Assembly (NCBI GenBank): GCA_004366205.1
Contig: SIRW01000015.1
Span: 1 to 41,796, forward strand
DNA length: 41,796 bases
DNA from: Actinomycetota bacterium
Lineage (GTDB): Bacteria; Actinomycetota; Acidimicrobiia; Acidimicrobiales; CADCSY01
Direction of reading: 5' to 3'
Part shown: positions 34,504-41,796 of the stretch, piece after piece
Numbering within the stretch: position 1 is the first letter of the stretch
How the letters are laid out: each line of letters opens with the position of its first letter
Position numbers and translations under genes: made by a program
The notes under the pieces: model-generated
The model's input: the letters and a program-made list of their open reading frames with translations, nothing else
Told to the model about the DNA's origin: nothing
Databases searched by the model: none

Positions 34504-34620
34504 CGCCGTCCTCCTCCGGTCGTCCCGGAGGGGGAGGCTAGAACAGCCGGGCCACAAGCCCCTGTCTGTGCCCGTCATGAAGGCGTAACCTGATGAGGCT
34601 CTCCGGAGGAAGGAAGGGGC
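34504..34620. promoter_or_regulatory. Divergent promoter gap of the TPP enzyme and LPG-synthase-like genes
   Basis: Minus-strand TAGCCT (34540-34535) faces the TPP enzyme, and plus-strand TAACCT (34586-34591) faces the membrane protein. GGAGGAAGGAAGG at about 34604-34616 is a strong purine-rich ribosome site for the GTG at 34621. I see no clear -35 boxes. Confidence 0.4.
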
Positions 34621-35577
34621 GTGGACAGGAGACGGGTGGGCACGCCGTTGCGGATCGGCGCCAGCGCCGTGATGCTCGCCGTCCTCGTGCCGCGCGTCCA
34701 CCTGGGCTCGCTCCTCCCGGCCTGGACCCTGCGCACCGCCCTCCTCCTGGGGGCGGCGCTCGCGGTGACCCTCCTCGGCATCCTGCTGTCGACGCTGCGC
34801 TGGCGGCAGGTGCTGACGGCCCTGGGGCTGCGGGCCCGCGTGCGCACGCTGTTCTCCGCGTACCTGGCCGGCCAGTTCGTCTCCAACTTCCTGCCGTCGA
34901 CGATCGGCGGTGACGTGCTGCGGGTCACCCGCGCGACCAGGGCCACCGGGTCGAGCCACGGCACGTTCGCCTCCGTCGTGCTCGAGCGCCTGACCGGGTG
35001 GCTGGTGCTGCCGCTGATCACGATCGGCGCGTTCGTGGTGAACCCGGGCCTGCGCGAGCTGGGGGCCGCCAGCCGCACCGCCTTCGCCCTCGCCGTGGGG
35101 ACGCTCGGCCTGCTCGTCGTCGTGCTCCTCGTCGGCGCCAACCCCCGCCTCGGCCGGCGCCTCGCCGACAAGGAGGGATGGCGCCGCTTCGTCGGTGCCG
35201 TGCACCTCGGCATCGAGCGCTTCCGCCAGCATCCGGCCGCCGCCGCCTCGGTGCTGCTCGTGGGCTTCGCCTACCAGCTCATGGTGGTCCTCGCCGCCTT
35301 CCTCGCCGCCCGGGCCCTCGGCCTCCCCATCGGGCTCACCGCCGTGCTGGCGTTCATGCCCGCCGTCGCCATCGCCCAGGTGCTGCCGATCTCGCTCGGC
35401 GGGCTCGGCATCCGCGAAGGCGCCTTCGTGCTGTTCCTCGCCCCTCTCGGTGTCACGATCAGCCAGGCCGTCGCCCTCGGGCTCCTGGTCTACGGGTTGA
35501 ACCTGGCCGTCAGCCTGCTCGGCGCGCCCGCCTTCGCGGTGGGCCCCAAGCCCCAACCGACGGCTGCGGCGGTGTGA
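34621..35577 (+). CDS. Lysylphosphatidylglycerol synthase TM-domain (UPF0104-like) protein
   Basis: The 318 residues are almost all membrane helices (about eight). They carry the family motifs FVSNFLPSTIGGDVLRVTRA near residue 95 and VLPISLGGLGIREGAFVLFL near residue 255. This fold is the flippase domain of MprF. Without the synthetase domain, as here, members are thought to move lipids or act in lipid glycosylation (inference). GTG 34621 is preceded by a strong GGAGGAAGG site. The end overlaps the PAP2 gene by four bases (GTGA), suggesting that both act on the same lipid intermediate. Confidence 0.88.
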   Translation: MDRRRVGTPLRIGASAVMLAVLVPRVHLGSLLPAWTLRTALLLGAALAVTLLGILLSTLRWRQVLTALGLRARVRTLFSAYLAGQFVSNFLPSTIGGDVLRVTRATRATGSSHGTFASVVLERLTGWLVLPLITIGAFVVNPGLRELGAASRTAFALAVGTLGLLVVVLLVGANPRLGRRLADKEGWRRFVGAVHLGIERFRQHPAAAASVLLVGFAYQLMVVLAAFLAARALGLPIGLTAVLAFMPAVAIAQVLPISLGGLGIREGAFVLFLAPLGVTISQAVALGLLVYGLNLAVSLLGAPAFAVGPKPQPTAAAV

Positions 35578-36437
35578 GCACCAGCGCACCGACGCCGGCC
35601 CCGCCGGCGTCCGGCGGCGACACCCGACCGCCCCGCCTGCGGTGGTGGAAGGAGGTGCTGTACGTCGCCGCCTTCTACCTCGTCTACTCGCTCGTGCGGA
35701 ACACGTTCGGGTCGGCCGCGGTCGAACCGGTCGACGCCTTCCGCAACGCCGAGCGCGTCATCGGCTGGCAGCGGGCGATCGGCCTCTACCACGAGGAGAC
35801 CATCCAGGGCTGGTTCCTGGGCTGGACGTGGTTCATCGCGTTCTGGAACTACTTCTACGGCACGTTCCACTTCGTGGTCACGGCCGGCGCGCTGGTGTGG
35901 CTGTTCCGGCGGCATCCGGCGCGCTACCGCTTCTGGCGAACCGCCCTGGCGGCGACGACAGGGCTGGCGATCATCGGCTATGCCACCTTCCCCCTGATGC
36001 CGCCGCGGCTGCTGCCCGAGTTCTGCACCGACCACCCCGGGGCCTGCCGGGAGGACTACGACTACGTCGACACGCTCGCCGACGACCGCTACCCCGCCCT
36101 GTGGTCGTTCGACGACGAGCGCATGGAGCAGCTCTCGAACCAGTACGCCGCCATGCCCTCGATGCACTTCGGGTGGTCGGCGTGGTGCGCCCTGGCGCTG
36201 TTGGGGGTCACGCGCCGGCGCCGGAACCGGGGGCTGCTCGCGGCCTACCCGTGGGTCACGCTCTTCGCCATCGTGGTCACCGCCAACCACTTCTGGCTCG
36301 ACGCCGCCGGGGGTGCGCTCGCCCTCGCCGCCGGCGCCGGCGTGGCGTGGCTGTGGGTGCGCCGCCTCGCGCCGGCGGCGCCAGGCGGCGAGGGCGTCGA
36401 CGGCCCCGACCGGGAGCCGGTTCAGAAGATCGAGTAG
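35574..36437 (+). CDS. PAP2-superfamily membrane phosphatase/transferase (AUR1-like)
   Basis: The 287 residues have about six membrane helices. The PAP2 catalytic motifs are AAMPSMHFGWSAWCAL (PSxH) and TANHFWLDAAGG (H-x3-D). The motif spacing and the long loop with DYVDTLADDRYPALW resemble the AUR1/inositolphosphotransferase-like branch more than simple undecaprenyl-PP phosphatases (from memory). It could transfer or remove a lipid-linked phosphate on the outer face. The GTG at 35574 overlaps the stop of the LPG-synthase-like gene, so the two are coupled. Its last 16 bases overlap the 3' end of the convergent SDR gene. Confidence 0.85.
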   Translation: MSTSAPTPAPPASGGDTRPPRLRWWKEVLYVAAFYLVYSLVRNTFGSAAVEPVDAFRNAERVIGWQRAIGLYHEETIQGWFLGWTWFIAFWNYFYGTFHFVVTAGALVWLFRRHPARYRFWRTALAATTGLAIIGYATFPLMPPRLLPEFCTDHPGACREDYDYVDTLADDRYPALWSFDDERMEQLSNQYAAMPSMHFGWSAWCALALLGVTRRRRNRGLLAAYPWVTLFAIVVTANHFWLDAAGGALALAAGAGVAWLWVRRLAPAAPGGEGVDGPDREPVQKIE

Positions 36438-37189
36438 CCGCCGTCGATCACAAAGGTGTCGCCGGTGTGGTAGGCCGACGCGTCGCTGGCCAGGTACACG
36501 GCGATGCCGCCGAAGTCCTCGGGCGTGCCCCAGCGCCGCACCGGCACGCGGGGCAGCACCTTCTCGGTGAAGCGGTCCCACGAGAGCACGCCGTCGGTCA
36601 TCGGGGTCTCGATCCAGCCCGGCAGGATCGAGTTGGCGCGTATGCCGTGGCGGGCGAGCTCGACGGCGAGCGCCTTCATCATCGAGATCACACCCCCCTT
36701 GGTGGCGGCGTAGTGCTGCCCGCGGGGCTGGCCCTCGATGGCGGCCAGCGAGGCGGTCACGGCGAGGCTGCCGCCGGCGCCGCGCTCGACCATGTGGCGC
36801 GCCGCGGCGCGCAGGGTGAGGAAGGCGCCGTCGAGGTTGACGCGCAGCACCCGACGCCACTCGTCGAGGCTCATCTCGAGGAACGACGGCGCCATGCCGC
36901 CGACGCCGGCGTTGGCGAAGCAGGCGTCGACCCGACCCAGCGCCTCGATGGTGCCGGCGAAGGCGGCCTCCACCTCGCCCTCGTCGCCCACGTCGCAGCG
37001 AAACGCCGCCACCGGAGGGCCGATCCTCTCCAGCTCGGCCGAGGCGGCGGCGTTCTTGGCCTCGTTCGTGCCCCAGATGGCCACGCCCGCGCCCGCCTCG
37101 GCGAGGGCCCGGGCCATACCCAGGCCGATGCCACTGTTGCCACCCGTCACGAGGGCGACCCGTCCGGTCAGGTCGAAGGTGCTGGCCAT
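36422..37189 (-). CDS. Short-chain dehydrogenase/reductase (classical SDR)
   Basis: The 255 residues have the NAD(P)-binding motif TGGNSGIG (residues 15-22), NAG in CFANAGVGG, a catalytic serine in TASLA, the active-site pair in HYAATKGG (Y-x3-K), and the C-terminal FVIDGGYSIF. The length is standard for a classical SDR. The substrate cannot be told from sequence; FabG-like and alcohol dehydrogenase relatives are both possible. Upstream of ATG 37189, TACGCT lies 8 nt away on the coding strand, so the transcript may be nearly leaderless. The 3' end overlaps the PAP2 gene by 16 bases on the opposite strand. Confidence 0.93.
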   Translation of the reverse strand: MASTFDLTGRVALVTGGNSGIGLGMARALAEAGAGVAIWGTNEAKNAAASAELERIGPPVAAFRCDVGDEGEVEAAFAGTIEALGRVDACFANAGVGGMAPSFLEMSLDEWRRVLRVNLDGAFLTLRAAARHMVERGAGGSLAVTASLAAIEGQPRGQHYAATKGGVISMMKALAVELARHGIRANSILPGWIETPMTDGVLSWDRFTEKVLPRVPVRRWGTPEDFGGIAVYLASDASAYHTGDTFVIDGGYSIF

Positions 37190-37241
37190 GGCCGGGGAGC
37201 GTAGGCGGCCCGGACGCGACGCTCGACCTGGAGATCGCCGC

Positions 37242-37685
37242 TCAGTCGCTCAGGATCTCCCGCACGGCGAGCTCCAGCCCCCGCACCTCCCCGTACAGCA
37301 CCACGGGCCGCCGGGTGTAGCGGACCTCGCCGTCGGGCGAGTCGGCCACCGTGAGGTCGAGGCGGTGCACGTCGAGGTAGCGGAGTGACACGAAGGGCCC
37401 CTGGCACCGCGGCGGCTCGCCCCGCTGGCGCCCGAAGCACAGGTTCGGCGCCAGGTGGCCGGGTTCGATGAAGACGAACCCCCGCACCGGAAGCGGTTCA
37501 CCGGTGGCCCGTTCGACGGCCATGGGCACCGAGAGCGCCGCGTCGGTCGCCTCCGCCAGCTCGACGCCGGACTCCTCACCCAGCAGCAGCACGAGCCGGA
37601 CGACCCCGACCACGAGGGCGAGCACCAAGAGGGCCATCAGGATGTGGAAGACCCGGTCGGGTATGCGGGGCAGGCGGACCGGCAT
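37242..37685 (-). CDS. Membrane-anchored protein of unknown function, coupled to a cyclase
   Basis: The 147 residues have one N-terminal membrane helix (about 13-34, FHILMALLVLALVVGVVRLV) and an outer domain with two cysteines in NLCFGRQRGEPPRCQG that could form a disulphide. Segments VRYTRRPVVLYGEVRG and LELAVREILSD close the chain. I do not recognise the family. It starts three bases after the adenylate cyclase stop, so the two are probably co-transcribed, and it may modulate or sense for the cyclase (inference). Confidence 0.7.
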   Translation of the reverse strand: MPVRLPRIPDRVFHILMALLVLALVVGVVRLVLLLGEESGVELAEATDAALSVPMAVERATGEPLPVRGFVFIEPGHLAPNLCFGRQRGEPPRCQGPFVSLRYLDVHRLDLTVADSPDGEVRYTRRPVVLYGEVRGLELAVREILSD

Positions 37686-37688
37686 CGC

Positions 37689-38531
37689 TCAGGAGGGACC
37701 GGGCCGGCTCGGCGGCGTACCGGCGCCGCCCGGGCCACGGCGCACCCACGTGACGGGCACGGCCTCGGCGATGCCCTTCAGCCGGCGGCGCCGAGGGCGG
37801 CCCACCTCCACACCGGGGAGGGCGCGGGCCGGCCCGGCGACCACGTCGGTCACCTGCACCCGGCCGCCCTTGGTCGCCTCGGTCACCCGTGCGGCCACGT
37901 TCACGACGTGCCCGATCACGTCGTGGCGCTGGACGACCACGGGGCCGTGGTGGATGCCGGCCCGAAGCCGCAGCCCGCCCGACTCCACCTCCAGCAGCTC
38001 CAGGGCGGCGAGCACCGCCGCCTCCGGACCGGGGAAGGTCAGCAGCAGCCCGTCGCCCAGGCGCTTCACGACCCGACCGCCTCGGCTGCGCACGACCGGA
38101 CCGACGGCGCGGTGGTGGGCGGCGAGCAGGCGGCCGGCGGCGTCGTCGCCGCGCTCGCCGCAGAAGGCGGTGAAGCCCTCGAGGTCGGTGAACACCACCG
38201 ACAGGTCGGTGGTCGGGGCCGACCCGTCGTCGGCCTCGGCGTCGGCCGAGAGCACCTGGATGGCCGAGAGGCCGATGCTGGCGAGCAGCGACGGCCGCTG
38301 CTCGACCGTGCGCTCGAGGAAGCGCTCGACCACGTCCATCGGCGCCGCCGTGCTGAACGGCGCCGAGGACGGGTCCTCCACCCAGGCGCGGTCGACGATG
38401 CCCAGCTCGACGGCCTGCGAGAGCCGGTCGTCGTCACCCCGCAGCCGCTCGGCGATGCGCTCGGCGATGCTGCGGCGCAGGGAGGCGACGGCCTGACGGC
38501 CGGCCTCGCGCGGGCGGTCGGGCAGCGGCAC
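37689..38531 (-). CDS. Class III adenylate cyclase
   Basis: The 280 residues have a short N-terminal region (about 1-105) and a catalytic domain. All key residues are visible: metal aspartates D116 (VVFTDLEGF) and D160 (KRLGDGLLL), substrate-specifying K156 and D204 (HDVIGHVVN), and transition-state N211 and R215 (NVAAR). An active ATP-to-cAMP homodimer is expected. No membrane helix is present, so it is cytosolic. The GTG at 38531 is 6 nt after TAGCGT on the coding strand, a probable leaderless promoter. A membrane protein follows three bases downstream. Confidence 0.9.
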   Translation of the reverse strand: MPLPDRPREAGRQAVASLRRSIAERIAERLRGDDDRLSQAVELGIVDRAWVEDPSSAPFSTAAPMDVVERFLERTVEQRPSLLASIGLSAIQVLSADAEADDGSAPTTDLSVVFTDLEGFTAFCGERGDDAAGRLLAAHHRAVGPVVRSRGGRVVKRLGDGLLLTFPGPEAAVLAALELLEVESGGLRLRAGIHHGPVVVQRHDVIGHVVNVAARVTEATKGGRVQVTDVVAGPARALPGVEVGRPRRRRLKGIAEAVPVTWVRRGPGGAGTPPSRPGPS

Positions 38532-38537
38532 GGCCCG

Positions 38538-38543
38538 ACGCTA
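38538..38543 (-). promoter_or_regulatory. Putative leaderless -10 element (TAGCGT) of the adenylate cyclase gene
   Basis: TAGCGT on the minus strand ends 6 nt before the GTG start, with no Shine-Dalgarno between. The divergent dxs promoter has the same hexamer (38615-38620). Confidence 0.4.
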
Positions 38544-38614
38544 GCGGCCGGGCCCGGCCGGGAGAACACCTGACCGCCTCGGCGGCGCGGGTCGAGAACC
38601 GGCAGTGGGGGCGG

Positions 38615-38620
38615 TAGCGT
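38615..38620 (+). promoter_or_regulatory. Putative -10 element (TAGCGT) of dxs
   Basis: TAGCGT would start transcription near 38627, giving a leader of about 45 bases that ends in the ribosome site GGGAGGAA (38661-38668). No clear -35 is visible. Confidence 0.4.
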
Positions 38621-38671
38621 GCAGGGCACCGTGTCACCCACGCCGGGAGCGCTCCCGAGCGGGAGGAACCG

Positions 38672-40534
38672 TTGACCAAGTTGCTCGAGTCGATCTCCGG
38701 ACCCGCGGACCTGCGCCGCCTCGACCGCGCCCAGCTGGACCAGCTGGCCGCCGAGCTGCGGGCGGTCATCGTCGAGACCGTCGCAGCCAACGGCGGCCAC
38801 CTCGGCTCCAACCTGGGCGCCGTCGAGCTGACCCTCGCCCTGCACCGGGTGTTCGACTCGCCCCGCGACGTGCTGCTGTGGGACACGGGCCACCAGGCCT
38901 ACGTGCACAAGCTGGTGACCGGCCGCCTCGACCGCTTCGCCACCCTCCGCCAGGCCGGCGGGCTGTCCGGCTACCCCAGCCGGGCCGAGTCCGAGCACGA
39001 CTGGATCGAGAACAGCCACGCCTCCACGATCCTGTCCTACGCCCACGGGCTGGCCACGGCCTTCGCCCGCCGGGGGCTGAACCGCCGGGTGGTCGCCGTC
39101 ATCGGCGACGGGTCCATGACCGGCGGCATGGCCTACGAGGGCCTGAACAACCTGGGGCACAGCAACACGAACGTGACGATCGTGCTGAACGACAACGGGC
39201 GGTCGTACGCGCCGACGGTGTCGCTGTTGTCGGAGAGCCTGGCCCGCATCCGCGTGAACCCCACCTACATGCGCCGGCAGCGCAAGCTCGAGGAGTTCGT
39301 CCGGGACCTGCCGCTGCTCGGCGAGCAGCTCGAGAAGGGCCTCGAGGGCGCCAAGGCCGCCCTGCGCGAGATCTTCGAGCCCCCGGCCTTCTTCGAGATG
39401 CTGGGCGTGCGCTACACCGGGCCGTTCGACGGCCACGACGTCGAGGGCCTCGAGTCCGCCCTGCGCAACGCCGACCAGTTCGACGGTCCCACCGTCGTGC
39501 ACGTGCTGACCCAGAAGGGTCGGGGCCACAAGCCCGCCGAGGACGACCCGGTCAAGCGCCTGCACGACACCGGTCCCACGACCAAGCCGGGCTCCTACAC
39601 CGCGGCGTTCACCGACGCCCTGATCGCGGCGGCCGAGCGCGACCCGTCCATCGTGGCCATCACCGCGGCGATGCCCGACTCCACGGGGCTGCTCCCCTTC
39701 GGCGAGCGGTTCCCCGACCGCCTCATCGACGTGGGCATCGCCGAGCAGCACGCCGTGACGGCGGCGGCGGGCATGGCCATGGGCGGGCTGCGACCCGTCG
39801 TGGCGATCTACTCGACGTTCCTCACCCGGGCCTTCGACCAGATCAACCTCGACGTCGGCCTCCACGGCCAGCCCGTGGTGTTCTGCATCGACCGGGCCGG
39901 CATCACCGGCGACGACGGGGCGAGCCACCACGGCGTGCTCGACATGGCCCTGCTCACCAAGGTGCCGGGGATGACCGTGCTGGCGCCCTCGTCGTACCAG
40001 GAGCTCGCCGTCATGTTCGACACGGCGCTGTCGATCACCGACGGGCCCGTGGCCGTGCGGTGGCCGAAGACCGCCGCCCGCCAGGTCGGGCCCGACGAGG
40101 TCGGCTCGGGGCTGGCGGCCCGGCGCGTCCGCCGGGGCGACGACGTCGCCATCCTCGCGGTGGGCAAGCTCGTCGAGGCCGCCGAGGACGCCGCCCGCAT
40201 CCTCGCCGACCAGGGCGTGGAGGCCACCGTGTGGGACGTGCGCTGCGTGAAGCCCCTCGACCCGGCCATGCTCGCCGACGCCGCCCGCCACCCCCTGGTG
40301 GTCACCGCCGAGGACGGCATCCGAGAGGGCGGGGCGGGCACCGCCATCGTCGACGCCCTGGCCGGGTTGTCCGATGCGCGCACCGCCCCGCCCGCGCTCG
40401 TGCTCGGCGTGCCCGTGGCCTACATCCCCCACGGCAACGCGGATGCCATCCTCGCCGACCTCGGCCTCGACGGTCCCGGCATCGCCGCCGCCGTCCTGCG
40501 CGCCCGCACCGCCGCCCCGGTCTCCGCCGAGTAG
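38672..40534 (+). CDS. dxs: 1-Deoxy-D-xylulose-5-phosphate synthase
   Basis: The 620 residues match DXS throughout: GGHLGSNLGAVELTLALH and WDTGHQAYVHKLVTGR (substrate histidine), the TPP motif GDGSMTGGMAYEGLNN, the pyrimidine-domain glutamate in VGIAEQHAVTAAAGMA, DRAGITGDDG, and RWPKTA. It condenses pyruvate and glyceraldehyde 3-phosphate into DXP, the first step of the MEP isoprenoid pathway, and is cytosolic. The start is TTG at 38672, chosen because GGGAGGAA lies just before it and LLESISGPADLRRL is the normal DXS beginning. No other MEP gene is in the window. Confidence 0.97.
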   Translation: MTKLLESISGPADLRRLDRAQLDQLAAELRAVIVETVAANGGHLGSNLGAVELTLALHRVFDSPRDVLLWDTGHQAYVHKLVTGRLDRFATLRQAGGLSGYPSRAESEHDWIENSHASTILSYAHGLATAFARRGLNRRVVAVIGDGSMTGGMAYEGLNNLGHSNTNVTIVLNDNGRSYAPTVSLLSESLARIRVNPTYMRRQRKLEEFVRDLPLLGEQLEKGLEGAKAALREIFEPPAFFEMLGVRYTGPFDGHDVEGLESALRNADQFDGPTVVHVLTQKGRGHKPAEDDPVKRLHDTGPTTKPGSYTAAFTDALIAAAERDPSIVAITAAMPDSTGLLPFGERFPDRLIDVGIAEQHAVTAAAGMAMGGLRPVVAIYSTFLTRAFDQINLDVGLHGQPVVFCIDRAGITGDDGASHHGVLDMALLTKVPGMTVLAPSSYQELAVMFDTALSITDGPVAVRWPKTAARQVGPDEVGSGLAARRVRRGDDVAILAVGKLVEAAEDAARILADQGVEATVWDVRCVKPLDPAMLADAARHPLVVTAEDGIREGGAGTAIVDALAGLSDARTAPPALVLGVPVAYIPHGNADAILADLGLDGPGIAAAVLRARTAAPVSAE

Positions 40535-40538
40535 CGCA

Positions 40539-40613
40539 CCCCACACCGCGAGCTCGAGGCTGAGCGCAGCGGAACCCGCCGCGCTGAGCCTCGAGTACGG
40601 GGGGTGTGCGGGG
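40539..40613. terminator. Long bidirectional hairpin between dxs and the FAD oxidoreductase
   Basis: CTCGAGGCTGAGCGC (40553-40567) pairs with GCGCTGAGCCTCGAG (40581-40595) with one mismatch around a 13-base loop. An outer helix, CACACC (40542-40547) with GGTGTG (40603-40608), extends it, and further C/G pairs reach 40539 and 40612. It fills the whole gap between the two convergent stop codons and is the best terminator in the window. Confidence 0.75.
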
Positions 40614-41796
40614 TCAGCCGCGCAGCGTGGTGAGCGCCTCGGCCCAGGGGGTGCTCGCGGCGATGAGCTTGCGGGCGCGCATCGCGTGGGCGGGCAGGCC
40701 CATGCCCAGCGCGCCGACGACCGTGCCGTCCCGGCCGTAGAGGGCGACGAACTCCATCGCCTCGAGCGAGCCGGCGACCACCTCGACGGTGAGATCGGCG
40801 CCGATGCGGCCCACCGACTGGATCTTGCGGTCGTACTGGTCGGACCAGAAGTAGGGCACCGGCGCGAACGGTTCGGCCTCGCCGTCGCCGGCCAGGAGGC
40901 GCGTGCCGGCAGCCGCGCCCTGCTGCACGGCGTTGTCCCAGTGCTCGACCCGCATGACCTCGCCGAACAGCCGGTTGGGCCAGCGGGCGACGTCACCGGC
41001 TGCCACCACGCCCGGCGCGGCCAGGCAGGTCTCGTCGCACACGACACCGTCGCCGAGCGTGAGCCCCGAACCCTCCAGCCAGCCGGTGGCGGGCACCACC
41101 CCGATGCCCACCACCACGACCGCCGCCTCCACCGACGAGCCGCCCGCGAGCCGCACCCGGGCGACCCGCCCGTCGGCACCCGCGTCGACGCCCTCGACCC
41201 CGACGCCCAAGCGCAGGTCGACCCCGTTGGCACGGTGCAGCTCGGCCGCCGCCCCGCCCACCGCATGGCCTGTCACCCGGGCCAGCGGCGCGGCGAGGGG
41301 CTCGACCATGGTCACCTCCAGGCCGCGGCCCCGGCACGTGGCCGCCACCTCGCCGCCGATGAACCCGGCGCCGACCACGACCACGCGATCGGGCGTGGCG
41401 TCCAGGTCGGCCCGCAGCGCGAGGGCGTCGTCGAGCGTCCGCAGGACGTGCACGCCGCCGATGCCCTCGGCACCGGGCAGCGGGCGGGGCGCGGCGCCGG
41501 TCGCCACGACCAGCCCGTCGAACCCGAGAGCCTTGCCGCCGTCGAGGGTGACCGTGCGGGCGCCGAGGTCGAGCCCGGTCGCCCGCCGGCCGAGCAGCCA
41601 CTCGGCGTCGAGACCCGCGAGGCGCTCGCCGCTGCGCAGCGCGGCCCTCTCGGGTGCCCACTCCCCCGCCAGCACCTGCTTCGACAGCGGCGGGCGGTCG
41701 TAGGGCTGGTGGGGCTCGTCGCCGACGATCGTCAGCCGCCCGTCGAACCCGGCCCGCCGGACCGCCTCGGCCGCCGACAGCCCGGCGAGCGACCCG
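40614..41796 (-). CDS. FAD/NAD(P)-dependent ferredoxin-reductase-like oxidoreductase, N-terminus cut
   Basis: The visible 394 codons open with GSLAGLSAAEAVRRAGFDGR, the end of the first FAD-binding GxGxxG segment, so only about 10-20 residues are missing. Further motifs are YDRPPLSKQ, VVATGAAPRPLPG, the NAD(P)-binding VVVGAGFIGGEVA and the FAD motif VVAAGDVARWPN. The C-terminal domain (YFWSDQYDRKIQSVGRIGAD onward) is that of rhodocoxin/putidaredoxin reductase-like enzymes. It passes electrons from NAD(P)H to a ferredoxin, often for a P450 or a Rieske oxygenase. No partner is visible, and it could lie beyond the edge. Confidence 0.9.
   Translation of the reverse strand, partial: GSLAGLSAAEAVRRAGFDGRLTIVGDEPHQPYDRPPLSKQVLAGEWAPERAALRSGERLAGLDAEWLLGRRATGLDLGARTVTLDGGKALGFDGLVVATGAAPRPLPGAEGIGGVHVLRTLDDALALRADLDATPDRVVVVGAGFIGGEVAATCRGRGLEVTMVEPLAAPLARVTGHAVGGAAAELHRANGVDLRLGVGVEGVDAGADGRVARVRLAGGSSVEAAVVVVGIGVVPATGWLEGSGLTLGDGVVCDETCLAAPGVVAAGDVARWPNRLFGEVMRVEHWDNAVQQGAAAGTRLLAGDGEAEPFAPVPYFWSDQYDRKIQSVGRIGADLTVEVVAGSLEAMEFVALYGRDGTVVGALGMGLPAHAMRARKLIAASTPWAEALTTLRG

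Noticed and set aside
34504-35589. N-terminal extension of the TPP enzyme frame beyond 34503
   Set aside because: It would be antisense to the LPG-synthase-like gene, with Glu/Gly/Arg-rich non-family sequence. ATG 34503 has a strong ribosome site and begins the domain correctly.
38066-41266. A 1066-codon open frame on the minus strand
   Set aside because: It is antisense to dxs and overlaps the adenylate cyclase and FAD oxidoreductase in another frame. The translation is low-complexity and lacks any domain.

Overview
This 41.8 kb window is chromosomal DNA of very high GC content. The gene content points to an actinobacterium, and the mix suggests a lineage such as Acidimicrobiia (inference). 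The supporting signs are leaderless promoters with TANNNT about 6-8 nt before the start codon, many GTG starts, dense ATGA/GTGA overlaps, MoxR/DUF58 genes, an FmdB-SAF pair and a TldD/TldE pair. I see no insertion sequence, prophage, CRISPR array or rRNA. The only RNA gene is one tRNA-Ala. No stretch longer than 300 bases lacks a gene.

Layout. 1-1340: a leftward CBS / PPOX / universal stress protein group resembling a dormancy or hypoxia cluster, with repeated GGGACC cores upstream. 1339-5200: a threonine-synthase-like enzyme, an M20 amidohydrolase, a secreted SNase-type nuclease, then tRNA-Ala(CGC) on the minus strand. 5246-10986: a leftward block with a small membrane protein, moaC, moaA and moeA (molybdopterin), galU and a GGDEF diguanylate cyclase. 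moaA ends in a 29-bp tandem repeat that copies its own last codons. The cyclase is preceded by a possible leaderless leader peptide. 11047-13330: an FmdB-type zinc-ribbon gene behind a perfect CIRCE-like operator, then a SAF protein, a PHP phosphoesterase and a BON-domain protein. 13332-16536: tldE/tldD and a divergent hotdog thioesterase that share a symmetric -10 region.

16608-32822 is the most unusual part. Nine leftward genes are tightly packed, most of them overlapping: MoxR ATPase, DUF58, a membrane transglutaminase-like protein without its catalytic triad, a lipoprotein, a LivH-LivM fused permease, an MFS-LivF-LivG triple fusion, a cupredoxin-fold lipoprotein without copper ligands, and two more lipoproteins. 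Divergently, across a 188-bp control region, lie a membrane-anchored periplasmic-binding-like protein and a C-terminally anchored exported protein. I infer one cell-envelope transport or assembly system in which a Liv-type ABC importer core has been rebuilt and tied to a MoxR/DUF58 module. I do not recall a description of it as a system.

32872-41796: a TPP-dependent decarboxylase/acetolactate-synthase-like enzyme, an LPG-synthase-TM protein coupled to a PAP2 phosphatase/transferase, an SDR oxidoreductase, a small membrane protein coupled to a class III adenylate cyclase, dxs (MEP isoprenoid pathway), and the C-terminal 394 codons of an FAD-dependent ferredoxin-reductase-like enzyme cut by the window edge.
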